From Streptomyces sp. NBC_00523 (GTDB lineage Bacteria > Actinomycetota > Actinomycetes > Streptomycetales > Streptomycetaceae), in assembly GCF_036346615.1 (NCBI RefSeq), contig NZ_CP107836.1, forward strand, positions 6,572,001 through 6,636,000: DNA of 64,000 bases, in the 5' to 3' direction. A program made the position numbers and the translations under genes. Under the pieces are notes generated by a model. That model was not told the DNA's origin. It made no database searches and saw only the letters and a program-made list of their open reading frames with translations. Below, one piece after another: positions 25,242-33,460 of this stretch; positions within the stretch are counted from its first letter, which is position 1; the number at the start of each line of letters is the position of its first letter.

Positions 25242-25442
25242 GCAACGATGGTGCCCGGAGGGGGAGTTGCTCCGGTAGGTGGTGCCCGGCCATATGGGGG
25301 GCGAGGGGCAGCGTGGCCCGGCAGCTCGGATCGCCGAAGGGCATGAGGTGCCGTGACCGTCAGTCCGCAACCGTCGCACAGCCCGCGCGCGGAACGTGTT
25401 GCGGTACGCCTTCGTGAGACCCCGATGACCGCGTGCAGGTGC

Positions 25443-25820
25443 TGGCGCAGCGAAGCGCCGCCGGGCGACCCGGTTGGCGACGGCGCTGCCGTGGTCGGAC
25501 CGGATCAGGTGCAGGCAGACGTCGAGCCCGGAGGCGGCACCCGCAGAGGTCAGGACGTCGCCGTCGTCGATGAACAGCACGTCCGGGTCGAGGTCGATGT
25601 GCGGGAACAGGCTGCGGAACCGGTCGGCCAGCACCCAGTGCGTGGTCACGGGCCGCCCGTCCAGCAGTCCCGCCGCCAGGGTGAACGCGCCGGAGCAGAT
25701 GGAGACGATGCGCGTCCCCGGACGGATCCGGGCCAGGGCCGCGCGCAGCGGCGCGGGCAGCTCGGCCGGGACGCAGGCCGCGTCCTCTTCCTCTGACCCG
25801 GCGGCCCGCGGGCTGCCGGG
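25443..25820 (-). pseudogene. remnant of a GlxA-family (DJ-1/PfpI plus AraC) regulator
   Basis: Reading leftward from about 25820, the frame gives an internal piece of the PfpI-like domain: LPAPLRAALARIRPG, then RIVSICSGAFTLAAG, then TTHWVLADRFRSLFPHIDLD and SGLDVCLHLIRSDHGSAVA. The first 80 or so residues of the domain and the whole C-terminal AraC HTH are missing. After VARRRF the similarity ends. There is no start codon setting of its own; the frame begins right after the stop of the aldehyde dehydrogenase remnant. It is a decayed fragment. Confidence 0.7.
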
Positions 25821-25832
25821 CCCGGGCCGTGG

Positions 25833-26228
25833 TCACCTCGCGACCTTCACCATCCTCCGGTTGAGGAACTCGCCGATGCCGAGCTCGGACACCTCGCGGC
25901 CGAACCCGGAGTTCTTGACCCCGCCGAAGGGCAGCCGGGGCGAGTCGGCGAAGCAGGAGTTGATGTACACCATCCCGGCCTTCAGGCGGCCGGCCACCTG
26001 ACGGGCGTGCTCGACGTCCGCGTCGCGCACATAGGAACACAGGCCGAGGCGCGTGGCGTTGGCCGGCCGGATCGCCTCCTCCTCACTGTCCACGACGTAG
26101 AAGGACAGCACGGGGCCGAACGCCTCCTCGTGGAACAGCGGGTTGTCCTCGGTGAGGTCCGTGACGATCGTCGGTTCGAGGGAGAACCCGGGTCGGTCGA
26201 TCCGGCTGCCGCCGAAGGCGAACAGGCA
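25833..26228 (-). pseudogene. C-terminal remnant of an NAD(P)-dependent succinate-semialdehyde-type dehydrogenase
   Basis: The frame reads GGSRIDRPGFSLEPTI, then HEEAFGPVLSFYVVDSEEEA and LPFGGVKNSGFGRE, ending ELGIGEFLNRRMVKVAR. This is the last 130 or so residues of an aldehyde dehydrogenase of about 460. The catalytic Cys and the NAD-binding part are absent. An in-frame TAG at 26229-26231 directly upstream closes the frame. Substitutions inside otherwise conserved positions also suggest decay. Confidence 0.75.
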
Positions 26229-26352
26229 CTACGCCTCCTGGCCGGCTGGGGCCCGGACGCGGCCCGGGAAAGGTCCACCGACCCTGCGGACCGACCACAC
26301 CGGTCGAGGAAACCGCGGTCACGGTCCGCCGGACAGGGCTAGATTGCCCTGC

Positions 26353-26955
26353 ATGAAGCCTCGGGTGTTCCTCTTCGATCTCGGTGGTGTCGTCTGCCGC
26401 TTTCACCGTGAGCGGCGGCTCGAACGTCTCGGGGCCGTGTGCGGGCTCCCCGCGCGGCGCGTCGAGTCGGAGCTGTACGGGGCAGGGCTGATCGCGGCCT
26501 GGGACCGGGGGCAGGGGAGCGCCGAAGAGGTGGAGGGGGAGATCAGGCGGCGACTGGGGTTCGCGGGTACGGCGGAGGAGCTGCGCCGCATCTGGTGCGG
26601 GGCGTTCGAGCCCGACCCCGACGTTCTTGCCGCGGCCGACCTCGTACGGGACCGGCCGACGGCCCTGTTCACGGACAACGACGCGTTGCTGCGCGCCGGG
26701 CTGCCCGAGCGGCTGCCCGAGGTGAACGACCGCTTCGACGTGCTCGCGTTCTCGTGCGCGCTCGGGGCGACCAAGCCCGCCGAGGAAGCCTTCGCGGGCG
26801 CGCTCGGACTGCTCGGGGCCGCGCCCGAAGAGGCGTTCTTCGTGGACGACAGGGAGGCCAACGTCCGGGCCGCACGCGAACTCGGGCTCACCGCCGAGCT
26901 CTTCGAGGGCGGGGCCGCGCTCCGGCGGACCCTGGAGCGGCTGCTCACGGGCTGA
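26353..26955 (+). CDS. HAD-superfamily hydrolase
   Basis: The product has 200 residues from ATG 26353. The nucleophile motif is VFLFDLGGVVCRF, with DxG in place of DxD as in YihX-type sugar phosphatases. Motif II is ALFTDND, the Lys motif is in LGATKPAEEAF and the acidic motif is FFVDDREANVRAA. A helical cap lies between. It most likely dephosphorylates a small phosphorylated metabolite in the cytoplasm. It is convergent with the LacI gene 10 bases downstream. No obvious Shine-Dalgarno sequence precedes the ATG. Confidence 0.85.
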   Translation: MKPRVFLFDLGGVVCRFHRERRLERLGAVCGLPARRVESELYGAGLIAAWDRGQGSAEEVEGEIRRRLGFAGTAEELRRIWCGAFEPDPDVLAAADLVRDRPTALFTDNDALLRAGLPERLPEVNDRFDVLAFSCALGATKPAEEAFAGALGLLGAAPEEAFFVDDREANVRAARELGLTAELFEGGAALRRTLERLLTG

Positions 26956-26965
26956 CGCCCGCCGC

Positions 26966-28024
26966 TCACCACACCCCGTCGCGCCCGGCCGCCCCCTCCG
27001 TGGACTCGCGCAGGACCAGGCGGTGCGCCACCACCCGGTCCTGCGGGTGCTCCGCGGCCGGGCTCCCGGTGGCGTCCGGGCGCGTGGCCTCCTCGATGCG
27101 GTGCAGCAGCAGGTCCACCGCGACCCGGGCCACGGCCTCCTTGTCCGGGGCTACCGTGCTCAGGGACGGCACGCTGAAGCGGCCGCCCTCCACATTGTCG
27201 AAACCGATCACCGCCACGTCCTCGGGCACCCGTGCCCCGTAACCGTGCAGCGCGCGCAGCGCACCCAGCGCCAGCTGGTCGTTCAGGCAGAGCAGGGCGT
27301 CCGGCCGGGCGCCGGAGGCCAGCACCCGGCGGACCGCGTCCGCGCCGTCGCTCATGTGGAACGCCTCCACCGGCAGCAGCGACGCCGGGTCGTACGGCAG
27401 GCCCGCCCCGGACAGCGCGAGGCGGAAGCCGCGGGTGCGGGCCTGGGCCGTACCGACGCAGCCGTCGTCCCGGCCGCCGACCGTGAGGATGCGGCGCCGG
27501 CCCAGCGCGAGCAGGTGCTCGGTGGCCTCGCGGGCCGCGCGTTCGTTGTCGATCGCCACATGGTCCGCGCCCTCGTTGAGCAGCTCGCCGAGCAGGACGG
27601 TCGGCGGCGGTCCGGTGTGGGCGCGCAGGTCGTCCGGCGCGAGGGCGAGCGGGCTGAGGATGACGCCGTCCACGAAGTCCGAGCCGAAACCGGCGAGGGC
27701 GGCCTTCTCGCGCTCGCGGTCGCCGCCCGACTGGTGGATCAGCACGGTCAGGGAGCGCTTTTCGGCCTCCCGGACGACATGCCGGGCGAGCTCCGCGAAG
27801 TACGGGACGTCGAGTTCGGGCACCACCAGGGCGATGATGCCGGTGCGTCCGCTGCGCAGATGGCGGCCGGCGAGGTTGATGCGGTAGCCGAGGTGGTCGA
27901 TGGCCTCCTGCACCACCCGCCGCGTCCGGTCGGACACGTGCACATAGTCGTTGAGCACGTTGGACACCGTTTTCTCCGACACCCCCGCGTGCCGTGCGAC
28001 GTCCTTGATCCTCGGTCGTGCCAC
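26966..28024 (-). CDS. LacI-family repressor of the GH2/sialidase-like locus
   Basis: GTG 28024 has GGGGAG 8 bases upstream and starts directly before the HTH (ARPRIKDVARHAGVSEKTVSNVLND); the longer frame to 28135 would run over the operator. The 352-residue product has a standard hinge (NLAGRHLRSGRTGIIALVVP) and sugar-binding core (LLCLNDQLALGALRALHG, VAVIGFDNVEGG). It diverges from the ABC transporter operon. The palindrome at 28136-28151 between them is repeated exactly at 35263-35278 before the propeller hydrolase gene, so it probably regulates itself and both targets. Confidence 0.92.
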   Translation of the reverse strand: MARPRIKDVARHAGVSEKTVSNVLNDYVHVSDRTRRVVQEAIDHLGYRINLAGRHLRSGRTGIIALVVPELDVPYFAELARHVVREAEKRSLTVLIHQSGGDREREKAALAGFGSDFVDGVILSPLALAPDDLRAHTGPPPTVLLGELLNEGADHVAIDNERAAREATEHLLALGRRRILTVGGRDDGCVGTAQARTRGFRLALSGAGLPYDPASLLPVEAFHMSDGADAVRRVLASGARPDALLCLNDQLALGALRALHGYGARVPEDVAVIGFDNVEGGRFSVPSLSTVAPDKEAVARVAVDLLLHRIEEATRPDATGSPAAEHPQDRVVAHRLVLRESTEGAAGRDGVW

Positions 28025-28124
28025 CCGCGACTCCCCACCCTCGGTACGCGCCGAGTCTATGCCGTACGCCCCGGCGGCCCCGGACCGATGGGCGGTGCAT
28101 CCGGCACAGGTGATGACCCAGCTC

Positions 28125-28153
28125 TTTACAGCCAATGTACATCGATGTAAAAA
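28125..28153 (+). promoter_or_regulatory. operator TGTACATCGATGTAAA and putative promoter for the sugar transporter operon
   Basis: The site at 28136-28151 has a perfect 12-bp palindrome TACATCGATGTA with the central CG of LacI-family operators. It lies in the 17-base spacer between TTTACA (28125-28130) and TAAAAA (28148-28153), a weak but plausible promoter for the rightward operon. The identical 16 bases recur at 35263-35278. Confidence 0.7.
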
Positions 28154-28274
28154 CAGGTCACCGCATCGGGAGACCGGCGCGGATCACCCCCGATGTGCAC
28201 GGGCGGCCGACGGCTGCCGTGCCGATGGCGCCTGCCGTCGGCCGGGCACGTCGTCCGGCGTCGAAAGGTCAGTG

Positions 28275-29648
28275 ATGAACTCTGCACCTCCCGCACGAGG
28301 GCTGCCCGGACCCCCGGACTCCGGCCGTCCGCCCGCCATCGGGCGCCGCGGACTGCTGCGTTACGGCACGGCCGGGGCAGCCGCGCTGCTCGCGGCGGGC
28401 CCGCTCACCGGCTGCGCCTCGCCGGCCAGTGCGGGCGGGGCGTCCGCACTGAAGGTCTGGGACCTCTTCCAGGGCGGCGACGGCATGCTCATGGACGAGA
28501 TGATCGCCGCTGTCTCGAGGGGCTCCGACGGCTTCGACGTGGACCGCACGATCCTGGACTGGGGCCCGTCGTACTACACGAAGCTCGCCATGTCGGCGGC
28601 GGGCGGTCGGGCCTCCGACGTCGCCGTGCTCCACCTGTCACGGCTGGCCGGATACGCCCCGGGCGGTCTGCTCGACCCGCTCGACCTGGACGTCCTCGCC
28701 GAATTCGGCGTGAGCGAGAAGGACTTCGCGCCCGCCGTCTGGAAGCGCGCCCAGCACCAGGGCACGGTCTACGCGGTCCCGCTGGACGTCCACCCCTTCA
28801 TCGTCTTCTACGACAAGGACGTGGCCGACAAGGCCGGACTGCTGGACTCCTCCGGCCACCTGGCGCCGATGGGATCGCCCGAAGCCCTTCTGGACGCCGG
28901 GAAGAAGCTCGCCGAGATCACCGGCAAGTCCGGCGTGCTCTTCGGGCACGTCACCGACACCGCCCAGAGCTGGCGCCAGTTCGCCGCGCTGTACGCCCAG
29001 ACCGGGGCCTCCTTCACGCTGCCCGACGGCGGGCCGCCGAAGATCGACATCGACGCCGCGGTGAAGGTCGTCACCTTCATGAAGCAGCTCTTCGACGGGC
29101 GCACCAACCCCAACAACCTCGACTACAACGGCGCCATGGCCGCCTTCATGGACGGCCGCGGCGGCATGATCATGGCGGGGGAGTGGGAGCTGCCCACGTT
29201 CCGGAAGTCCGGCATCAAGCACCTCGGCGCCGCCCCCTTCCCGCAGGTCTTCGCCCGCCCGGCCGTCTACGCCGACTCGCACAGCTTCGTCCTGCCGCAC
29301 CAGAACGACCCCGACCCGGCCCGCCGCCGCCAGGCGCACCGCTACATCGCCGAGATCGTCAAACAGAGCCTGACCTGGGCGAGCGCCGGCCACATCCCCG
29401 CCTACCTGCCGGTGCAGGCCCGCCCCGAGTACGCGAAGCTCGACCCCCAGTCGTCCTACGCGGCCGCCGGCGAGATCGCCGTGCTCGACCCGCCGAACTG
29501 GTTCGCCGGGGCCGGCGGCAACTTCCAGAACCGCATGTGCCAGCCGCTCCAGTCGGCGCTGCTGGGCAACACCTCCGCCGAGAGCGCGGTACGGCAGATG
29601 GTCCGTGAGGCGGACGCCCTGCTGCGCCAGCCCAACCCGGTCGCCTGA
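28275..29648 (+). CDS. CUT1 ABC transporter substrate-binding lipoprotein
   Basis: ATG 28275 follows GAAAGG. The 457-residue product has an Arg-Arg signal (GRRGLLRYGTAG) and lipobox PLTGC with Cys47. The mature part is a family-1 extracellular solute-binding protein (LKVWDLFQGGDG, YAVPLDVHPFIVFYDKDV, GAMAAFMDGRGGMIMAGEWE). It would bind a mono- or oligosaccharide for the two permeases encoded directly downstream. As first gene of the operon it is closest to the LacI operator. No ATPase gene is present here. Confidence 0.92.
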   Translation: MNSAPPARGLPGPPDSGRPPAIGRRGLLRYGTAGAAALLAAGPLTGCASPASAGGASALKVWDLFQGGDGMLMDEMIAAVSRGSDGFDVDRTILDWGPSYYTKLAMSAAGGRASDVAVLHLSRLAGYAPGGLLDPLDLDVLAEFGVSEKDFAPAVWKRAQHQGTVYAVPLDVHPFIVFYDKDVADKAGLLDSSGHLAPMGSPEALLDAGKKLAEITGKSGVLFGHVTDTAQSWRQFAALYAQTGASFTLPDGGPPKIDIDAAVKVVTFMKQLFDGRTNPNNLDYNGAMAAFMDGRGGMIMAGEWELPTFRKSGIKHLGAAPFPQVFARPAVYADSHSFVLPHQNDPDPARRRQAHRYIAEIVKQSLTWASAGHIPAYLPVQARPEYAKLDPQSSYAAAGEIAVLDPPNWFAGAGGNFQNRMCQPLQSALLGNTSAESAVRQMVREADALLRQPNPVA

Positions 29649-29670
29649 CGACAGCCGAAGGAGCCGCATC

Positions 29671-30606
29671 GTGACCACCACCGCGCCCGCCGGAGCCGCG
29701 GCGCCCCCGCAGCCACCCTCCGCGACGACGGCCGCGCCCCGGCGCCGCCGCTCGCTGACCCGGGGCGGCGGGCTGTTCGTCCTGCCGTTCCTGGTCGTGT
29801 TCGCGCTCTTCCTGGTCTGGCCCATCGTCCAAGGCCTCTGGATGAGCCTCACCGACGCCTCGCTCAGCCTGCGCGGCACCGAGTTCGTCGGATTCGCCAA
29901 CTACACCGAGGCGTTCGGGGACCCGGACGTCTGGAGCAGCCTCGGCAACACCGTCCTCTTCACCGTCATCTCCTGCGTACCGCTCGTCCTGGTCGCGCTC
30001 GGCATGGCCCTGCTCGTGCACAGCGGACTGGCCGGCCAATGGGTGTGGCGGCTGGCCTACTTCGCCCCGTACCTGCTGCCGGTCACGGTGGTCACGCTCA
30101 TCTGGACGTGGCTCTACCAGCCCGACATCGGCCTCGGCAACCAGCTGCTCACCTCGCTGGGCATGGAACCCGTCGGCTGGCTCTCCGACGAGTCCGTGGC
30201 GATGTGGTCGGTCGCCGCCCTCACCGTCTGGTGGACCGTCGGTTTCAACTTCCTGCTCTACCTGGCCGCCCTGCAGTCCCTGCCCACCACGTACGACGAG
30301 GCCGCCGCGCTCGACGGCGCGGGCGCCTGGCGGCGGCTGTGGTCGGTCACCCTGCCGCAGCTGCGCCACACCACCGTGCTGGTCGCGATGCTCCAAGTCC
30401 TCGCGTCCCTCAAGGTGTTCGACCAGATCTACATCCTCACCAAGGGCGGCCCCAACGGCTCGACCCGCCCGATCCTGGAATACGTCTACGACGTCGGGTT
30501 CACCGGATACCGGCTGGGCTACGCCTCGGCGGTCAGCTACATCTTCTTCGCGATCGTCATCGTCGTCTCCGTCCTGCAACTCCGCTTCTTCCGTCAGGAG
30601 GGCTGA
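29671..30606 (+). CDS. CUT1 ABC sugar permease (MalF/UgpA-like)
   Basis: GTG 29671 follows AAGGAG. The 311-residue protein has about six helices, beginning GLFVLPFLVVFALFLVWPIV, and an EAA loop (TYDEAAALDGAGAWRRLWSVTLP). The ending FDQIYILTKGGPNGSTRPI is typical of first CUT1 permeases. It pairs with the next gene product, two bases downstream. Confidence 0.93.
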   Translation: MTTTAPAGAAAPPQPPSATTAAPRRRRSLTRGGGLFVLPFLVVFALFLVWPIVQGLWMSLTDASLSLRGTEFVGFANYTEAFGDPDVWSSLGNTVLFTVISCVPLVLVALGMALLVHSGLAGQWVWRLAYFAPYLLPVTVVTLIWTWLYQPDIGLGNQLLTSLGMEPVGWLSDESVAMWSVAALTVWWTVGFNFLLYLAALQSLPTTYDEAAALDGAGAWRRLWSVTLPQLRHTTVLVAMLQVLASLKVFDQIYILTKGGPNGSTRPILEYVYDVGFTGYRLGYASAVSYIFFAIVIVVSVLQLRFFRQEG

Positions 30607-30608
30607 CC

Positions 30609-31505
30609 GTGTCCGCCATCTCCACCCCCGTGCGCCGCCCGCGCCGGCCGCGCGAGGAGTCCGGCTCGCCCCTGCTGCTCGGTCACGGGCGGCTGCCCCG
30701 GGTGCTCGCCGGGACCACGCTGACCGTGCTCGCCGTCGCCTGGCTGCTGCCCTTCGTCTGGGCGGTCGCCACCTCGCTGCAGAGCGAGCAGGACGTGATG
30801 AAGTCGGGCCTCTCGCCGTTCAAGGGAGCCTTCACCCTCTCCGCGTACCGGCAGATCCTGGACCGCGGCAACGTACCGACCTGGGCGTTCAACAGTCTGC
30901 TGATCTCCGTCCTGGTCACCCTGATCACCACGGCCGTCTCCACGCTCGCCGCGTACGGCTTCTCGCGCGGCACCTTCCGCGGCCGCCGGACGCTGCTCGC
31001 GGTCACCGTCGCCGCGATCATGGTCCCGCCGCAGCTGCTGATCGTCCCGCTCTTCAAGCAGATGACGATGTTCCACCTGGTCGACACCTACGCGGCCGTC
31101 ATCCTGCCGCAGGTGGTGGCGCCCATGATGGTCTTCATCCTGAAGCGCTTCTTCGACGCGATACCCCGCGAACTCGAGGACGCCGCCCGCATCGACGGCG
31201 CGTCCGAGCTGCGGGTCTTCACCTCCATCGTGCTTCCGCTGTCCCGGCCGATCGTCGCCGCCGTCGCGATCTTCGTGTTCATCGGCGCCTGGAACAACTT
31301 CATGTGGCCCTTCGTCGTCACCAACGACCCGGACCTCATGACGCTCCCGGTCGGCCTCGCCACCGTCAAGGACGCGTACGGCATCCAGTACGCCCAGTCC
31401 ATGGCGTCGGCCCTGCTGGCCGCGCTGCCCCTGATCGTCATGTTCCTGCTCTTCCAGCGGCGCATCGTCAACTCCGTAGCCACCACCGGCCTCGGCGGCG
31501 GCTGA
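30609..31505 (+). CDS. CUT1 ABC sugar permease (MalG/UgpE-like)
   Basis: GTG 30609 is two bases after the preceding stop. The 298-residue product shows six helices and the EAA loop ELEDAARIDGASELRVFTSIVLP, followed by IGAWNNFMWPFVV, a hallmark of MalG-like proteins. It completes the membrane channel of the importer. The shared ATPase (for example an MsiK-like protein) must come from elsewhere. The GH2 gene follows after 70 bases and is probably cotranscribed. Confidence 0.93.
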   Translation: MSAISTPVRRPRRPREESGSPLLLGHGRLPRVLAGTTLTVLAVAWLLPFVWAVATSLQSEQDVMKSGLSPFKGAFTLSAYRQILDRGNVPTWAFNSLLISVLVTLITTAVSTLAAYGFSRGTFRGRRTLLAVTVAAIMVPPQLLIVPLFKQMTMFHLVDTYAAVILPQVVAPMMVFILKRFFDAIPRELEDAARIDGASELRVFTSIVLPLSRPIVAAVAIFVFIGAWNNFMWPFVVTNDPDLMTLPVGLATVKDAYGIQYAQSMASALLAALPLIVMFLLFQRRIVNSVATTGLGGG

Positions 31506-31575
31506 CCCCGCCGACTGTCCCTGCCCCGGCGCCGGTCTCCCGGCCGGCCGTCACCACGATCCACCTGGAGTACCT

Positions 31576-33399
31576 GTGCACACCCCCTCCGTCCCCCGTC
31601 CGGAGTACCCGCGCCCGCAGTTCGTACGGCGCGACTGGCTCAACCTCAACGGGACCTGGCAGTTCGAGACCGACCAGGGGGACAGCGGTCTCGAACGCGG
31701 GCTCCTGGAACGCGACCTGACCGGTGAGATCCTCGTACCCTTCGCACCCGAGTCCGAGCTCTCCGGCGTCGGCGACACCGACTTCCTGGAGGCCGTCTGG
31801 TACCGGCGCCGGTTCACCGCGCCCGCCGAGTGGGCCGGCCGCCGGGTGCTGCTGCACTTCGGCGCCGTCGACCACGACACCACCGTCTGGGTGGACGGTA
31901 CCGAAGTCGTACGCCACCGGGGCGGGTTCACCCCCTTCACCGCCGACCTCGGCGACCTGGCCCCGGCCGGGCGCGAGGTGGAGATCACCGTCCGCGCCCG
32001 CGACCCGAAGTCCGGCCCGCAGGCCCGCGGCAAGCAGGCGATCCAGTACGCCAACCACGACTGCAACTACACGCGGACGACCGGCATCTGGCAGACCGTC
32101 TGGGCCGAGCCGGTCGCCGACGCGCATCTGCGCCGCCCCCGCATCACCCCCGACCTGGCCGCCGGGGCCTTCCACCTCGAACTGCCCCTGTCCGCCAACC
32201 TCCCCGGCCACCGCGTGCGCGCCGTCCTCAGCGACGGCACCGGCGAGGTCTGCCGCGCCGAGGCCCGCGCCGACCTCGACCTGGCCCCCCGCCTGTACCT
32301 GCCCGTCCCGGAGGACCGGCGCCGCGAGTGGAGCCCCGAGGACCCCCACCTGTACGGGCTGCGCCTCGAACTCCTGGGACCCGACGGCGAATCCGCCGAC
32401 ACCATCGAGAGCTATGCGGGCCTGCGCTCCGTCTCCATCCGGGGCAAGGCCGTCCTCCTCAACGGCCGCCCCCGTTTCCAGCGCCTGGTGCTCGACCAGG
32501 GCTGGTACCCGGACGGGCTGATGACCGCCCCCACCGACGAGGCCCTGGTCCGCGACATCGAGCTCGCCATGGAGGCCGGTTTCAACGGGGCCCGGCTGCA
32601 CCAGAAGGTCTTCGAGGAGCGCTTCCTCCACCACGCCGACCGCCTCGGCTACCTGGTCTGGGGCGAGTTCGGTGACTGGGGCTGCGAGGTCGGCGGCTCC
32701 TCCGGCGACAACCAGCGGCCCGACGCCTCGTTCGTCGCGCAGTGGCTGGAAGCCGTCGAACGCGACTACTCCCACCCGTCGATCGTCGGCTGGTGCCCGC
32801 TCAACGAGACGTACCAGAAGCTCCACGACCGGATCACCCAGCTGGACGATGTGACCCGCGCGATGTTCCTCGCCACCAAGGCCATGGACACCTCCCGCCC
32901 GGTCATCGACGCCTCCGGCTACTCCCACCGGGTCCTGGAGACCGACATCTACGACTCCCACACCTACGAGCAGGACCCGGCCGCCTTCCGGCAGCTGGTC
33001 TCCGGGCTCGCGAAGGGGGAGCCGTTCGTCAACGCGTACGAGAACGGCGCCGCGTACTCGCAGCCGTACCGGGGACAGCCCTACTTCGTCAGCGAGTTCG
33101 GCGGGGTCTGGTGGGACCCGGAGGCAGCCGCCGAGCAGTCGGGCAGCGACCGTACGGTCTCCTGGGGCTACGGCGACCGGGTGCGCACCGAGGACGAGTT
33201 CCACGAGCGGTTCGCCGGTCTGACCGGTGCGCTGCTGGAGGACCCGGACATGTTCGGCTACTGCTACACCCAGCTGACCGACGTCTTCCAGGAGCAGAAC
33301 GGCGTCTACCGCTTCGACCGGGGCACCAAGCTGGACATCGCCCGCATCCGAGAGGCCCAGCTGCGGCCCGCGGCGATCGAGGAGCCGGACGCCGGCTGA
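31576..33399 (+). CDS. glycoside hydrolase family 2 enzyme (beta-galactosidase/mannosidase/glucuronidase type)
   Basis: GTG 31576 has GGAG 8 bases upstream. The 607-residue product has no signal peptide and so acts inside the cell. Domains are a sugar-binding jelly roll (about 15-180: WLNLNGTWQF, DHDTTVWVDGTEV, GIWQTVWAEPV), an immunoglobulin-like domain (about 180-285), and a TIM barrel with acid/base Glu411 (WCPLNETYQ) and nucleophile Glu507 (FVSEFGG). It is shorter than LacZ. It probably cleaves the oligosaccharide imported by the upstream transporter. The released sugar cannot be fixed from sequence. Confidence 0.92.
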   Translation: MHTPSVPRPEYPRPQFVRRDWLNLNGTWQFETDQGDSGLERGLLERDLTGEILVPFAPESELSGVGDTDFLEAVWYRRRFTAPAEWAGRRVLLHFGAVDHDTTVWVDGTEVVRHRGGFTPFTADLGDLAPAGREVEITVRARDPKSGPQARGKQAIQYANHDCNYTRTTGIWQTVWAEPVADAHLRRPRITPDLAAGAFHLELPLSANLPGHRVRAVLSDGTGEVCRAEARADLDLAPRLYLPVPEDRRREWSPEDPHLYGLRLELLGPDGESADTIESYAGLRSVSIRGKAVLLNGRPRFQRLVLDQGWYPDGLMTAPTDEALVRDIELAMEAGFNGARLHQKVFEERFLHHADRLGYLVWGEFGDWGCEVGGSSGDNQRPDASFVAQWLEAVERDYSHPSIVGWCPLNETYQKLHDRITQLDDVTRAMFLATKAMDTSRPVIDASGYSHRVLETDIYDSHTYEQDPAAFRQLVSGLAKGEPFVNAYENGAAYSQPYRGQPYFVSEFGGVWWDPEAAAEQSGSDRTVSWGYGDRVRTEDEFHERFAGLTGALLEDPDMFGYCYTQLTDVFQEQNGVYRFDRGTKLDIARIREAQLRPAAIEEPDAG

Positions 33400-33411
33400 C
33401 GGTCGCGCATG

Positions 33412-33455
33412 ACGGATGCCCACCCCCTCCTCGCCGCGAGGGGGTGGGCATCCGT
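33412..33455. terminator. bidirectional terminator between the GH2 and propeller-hydrolase genes
   Basis: A perfect 18-bp stem (33412-33429 with 33438-33455) and an 8-base loop sit in the 61-base gap between two convergent genes, so it can end both transcripts. Confidence 0.9.
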
Positions 33456-33460
33456 CGTGG

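Noticed and set aside
28025..28135. Longer start for the second LacI gene
   Set aside because: The extra residues lie upstream of a complete HTH and a GGGGAG site and approach the operator; they look noncoding.
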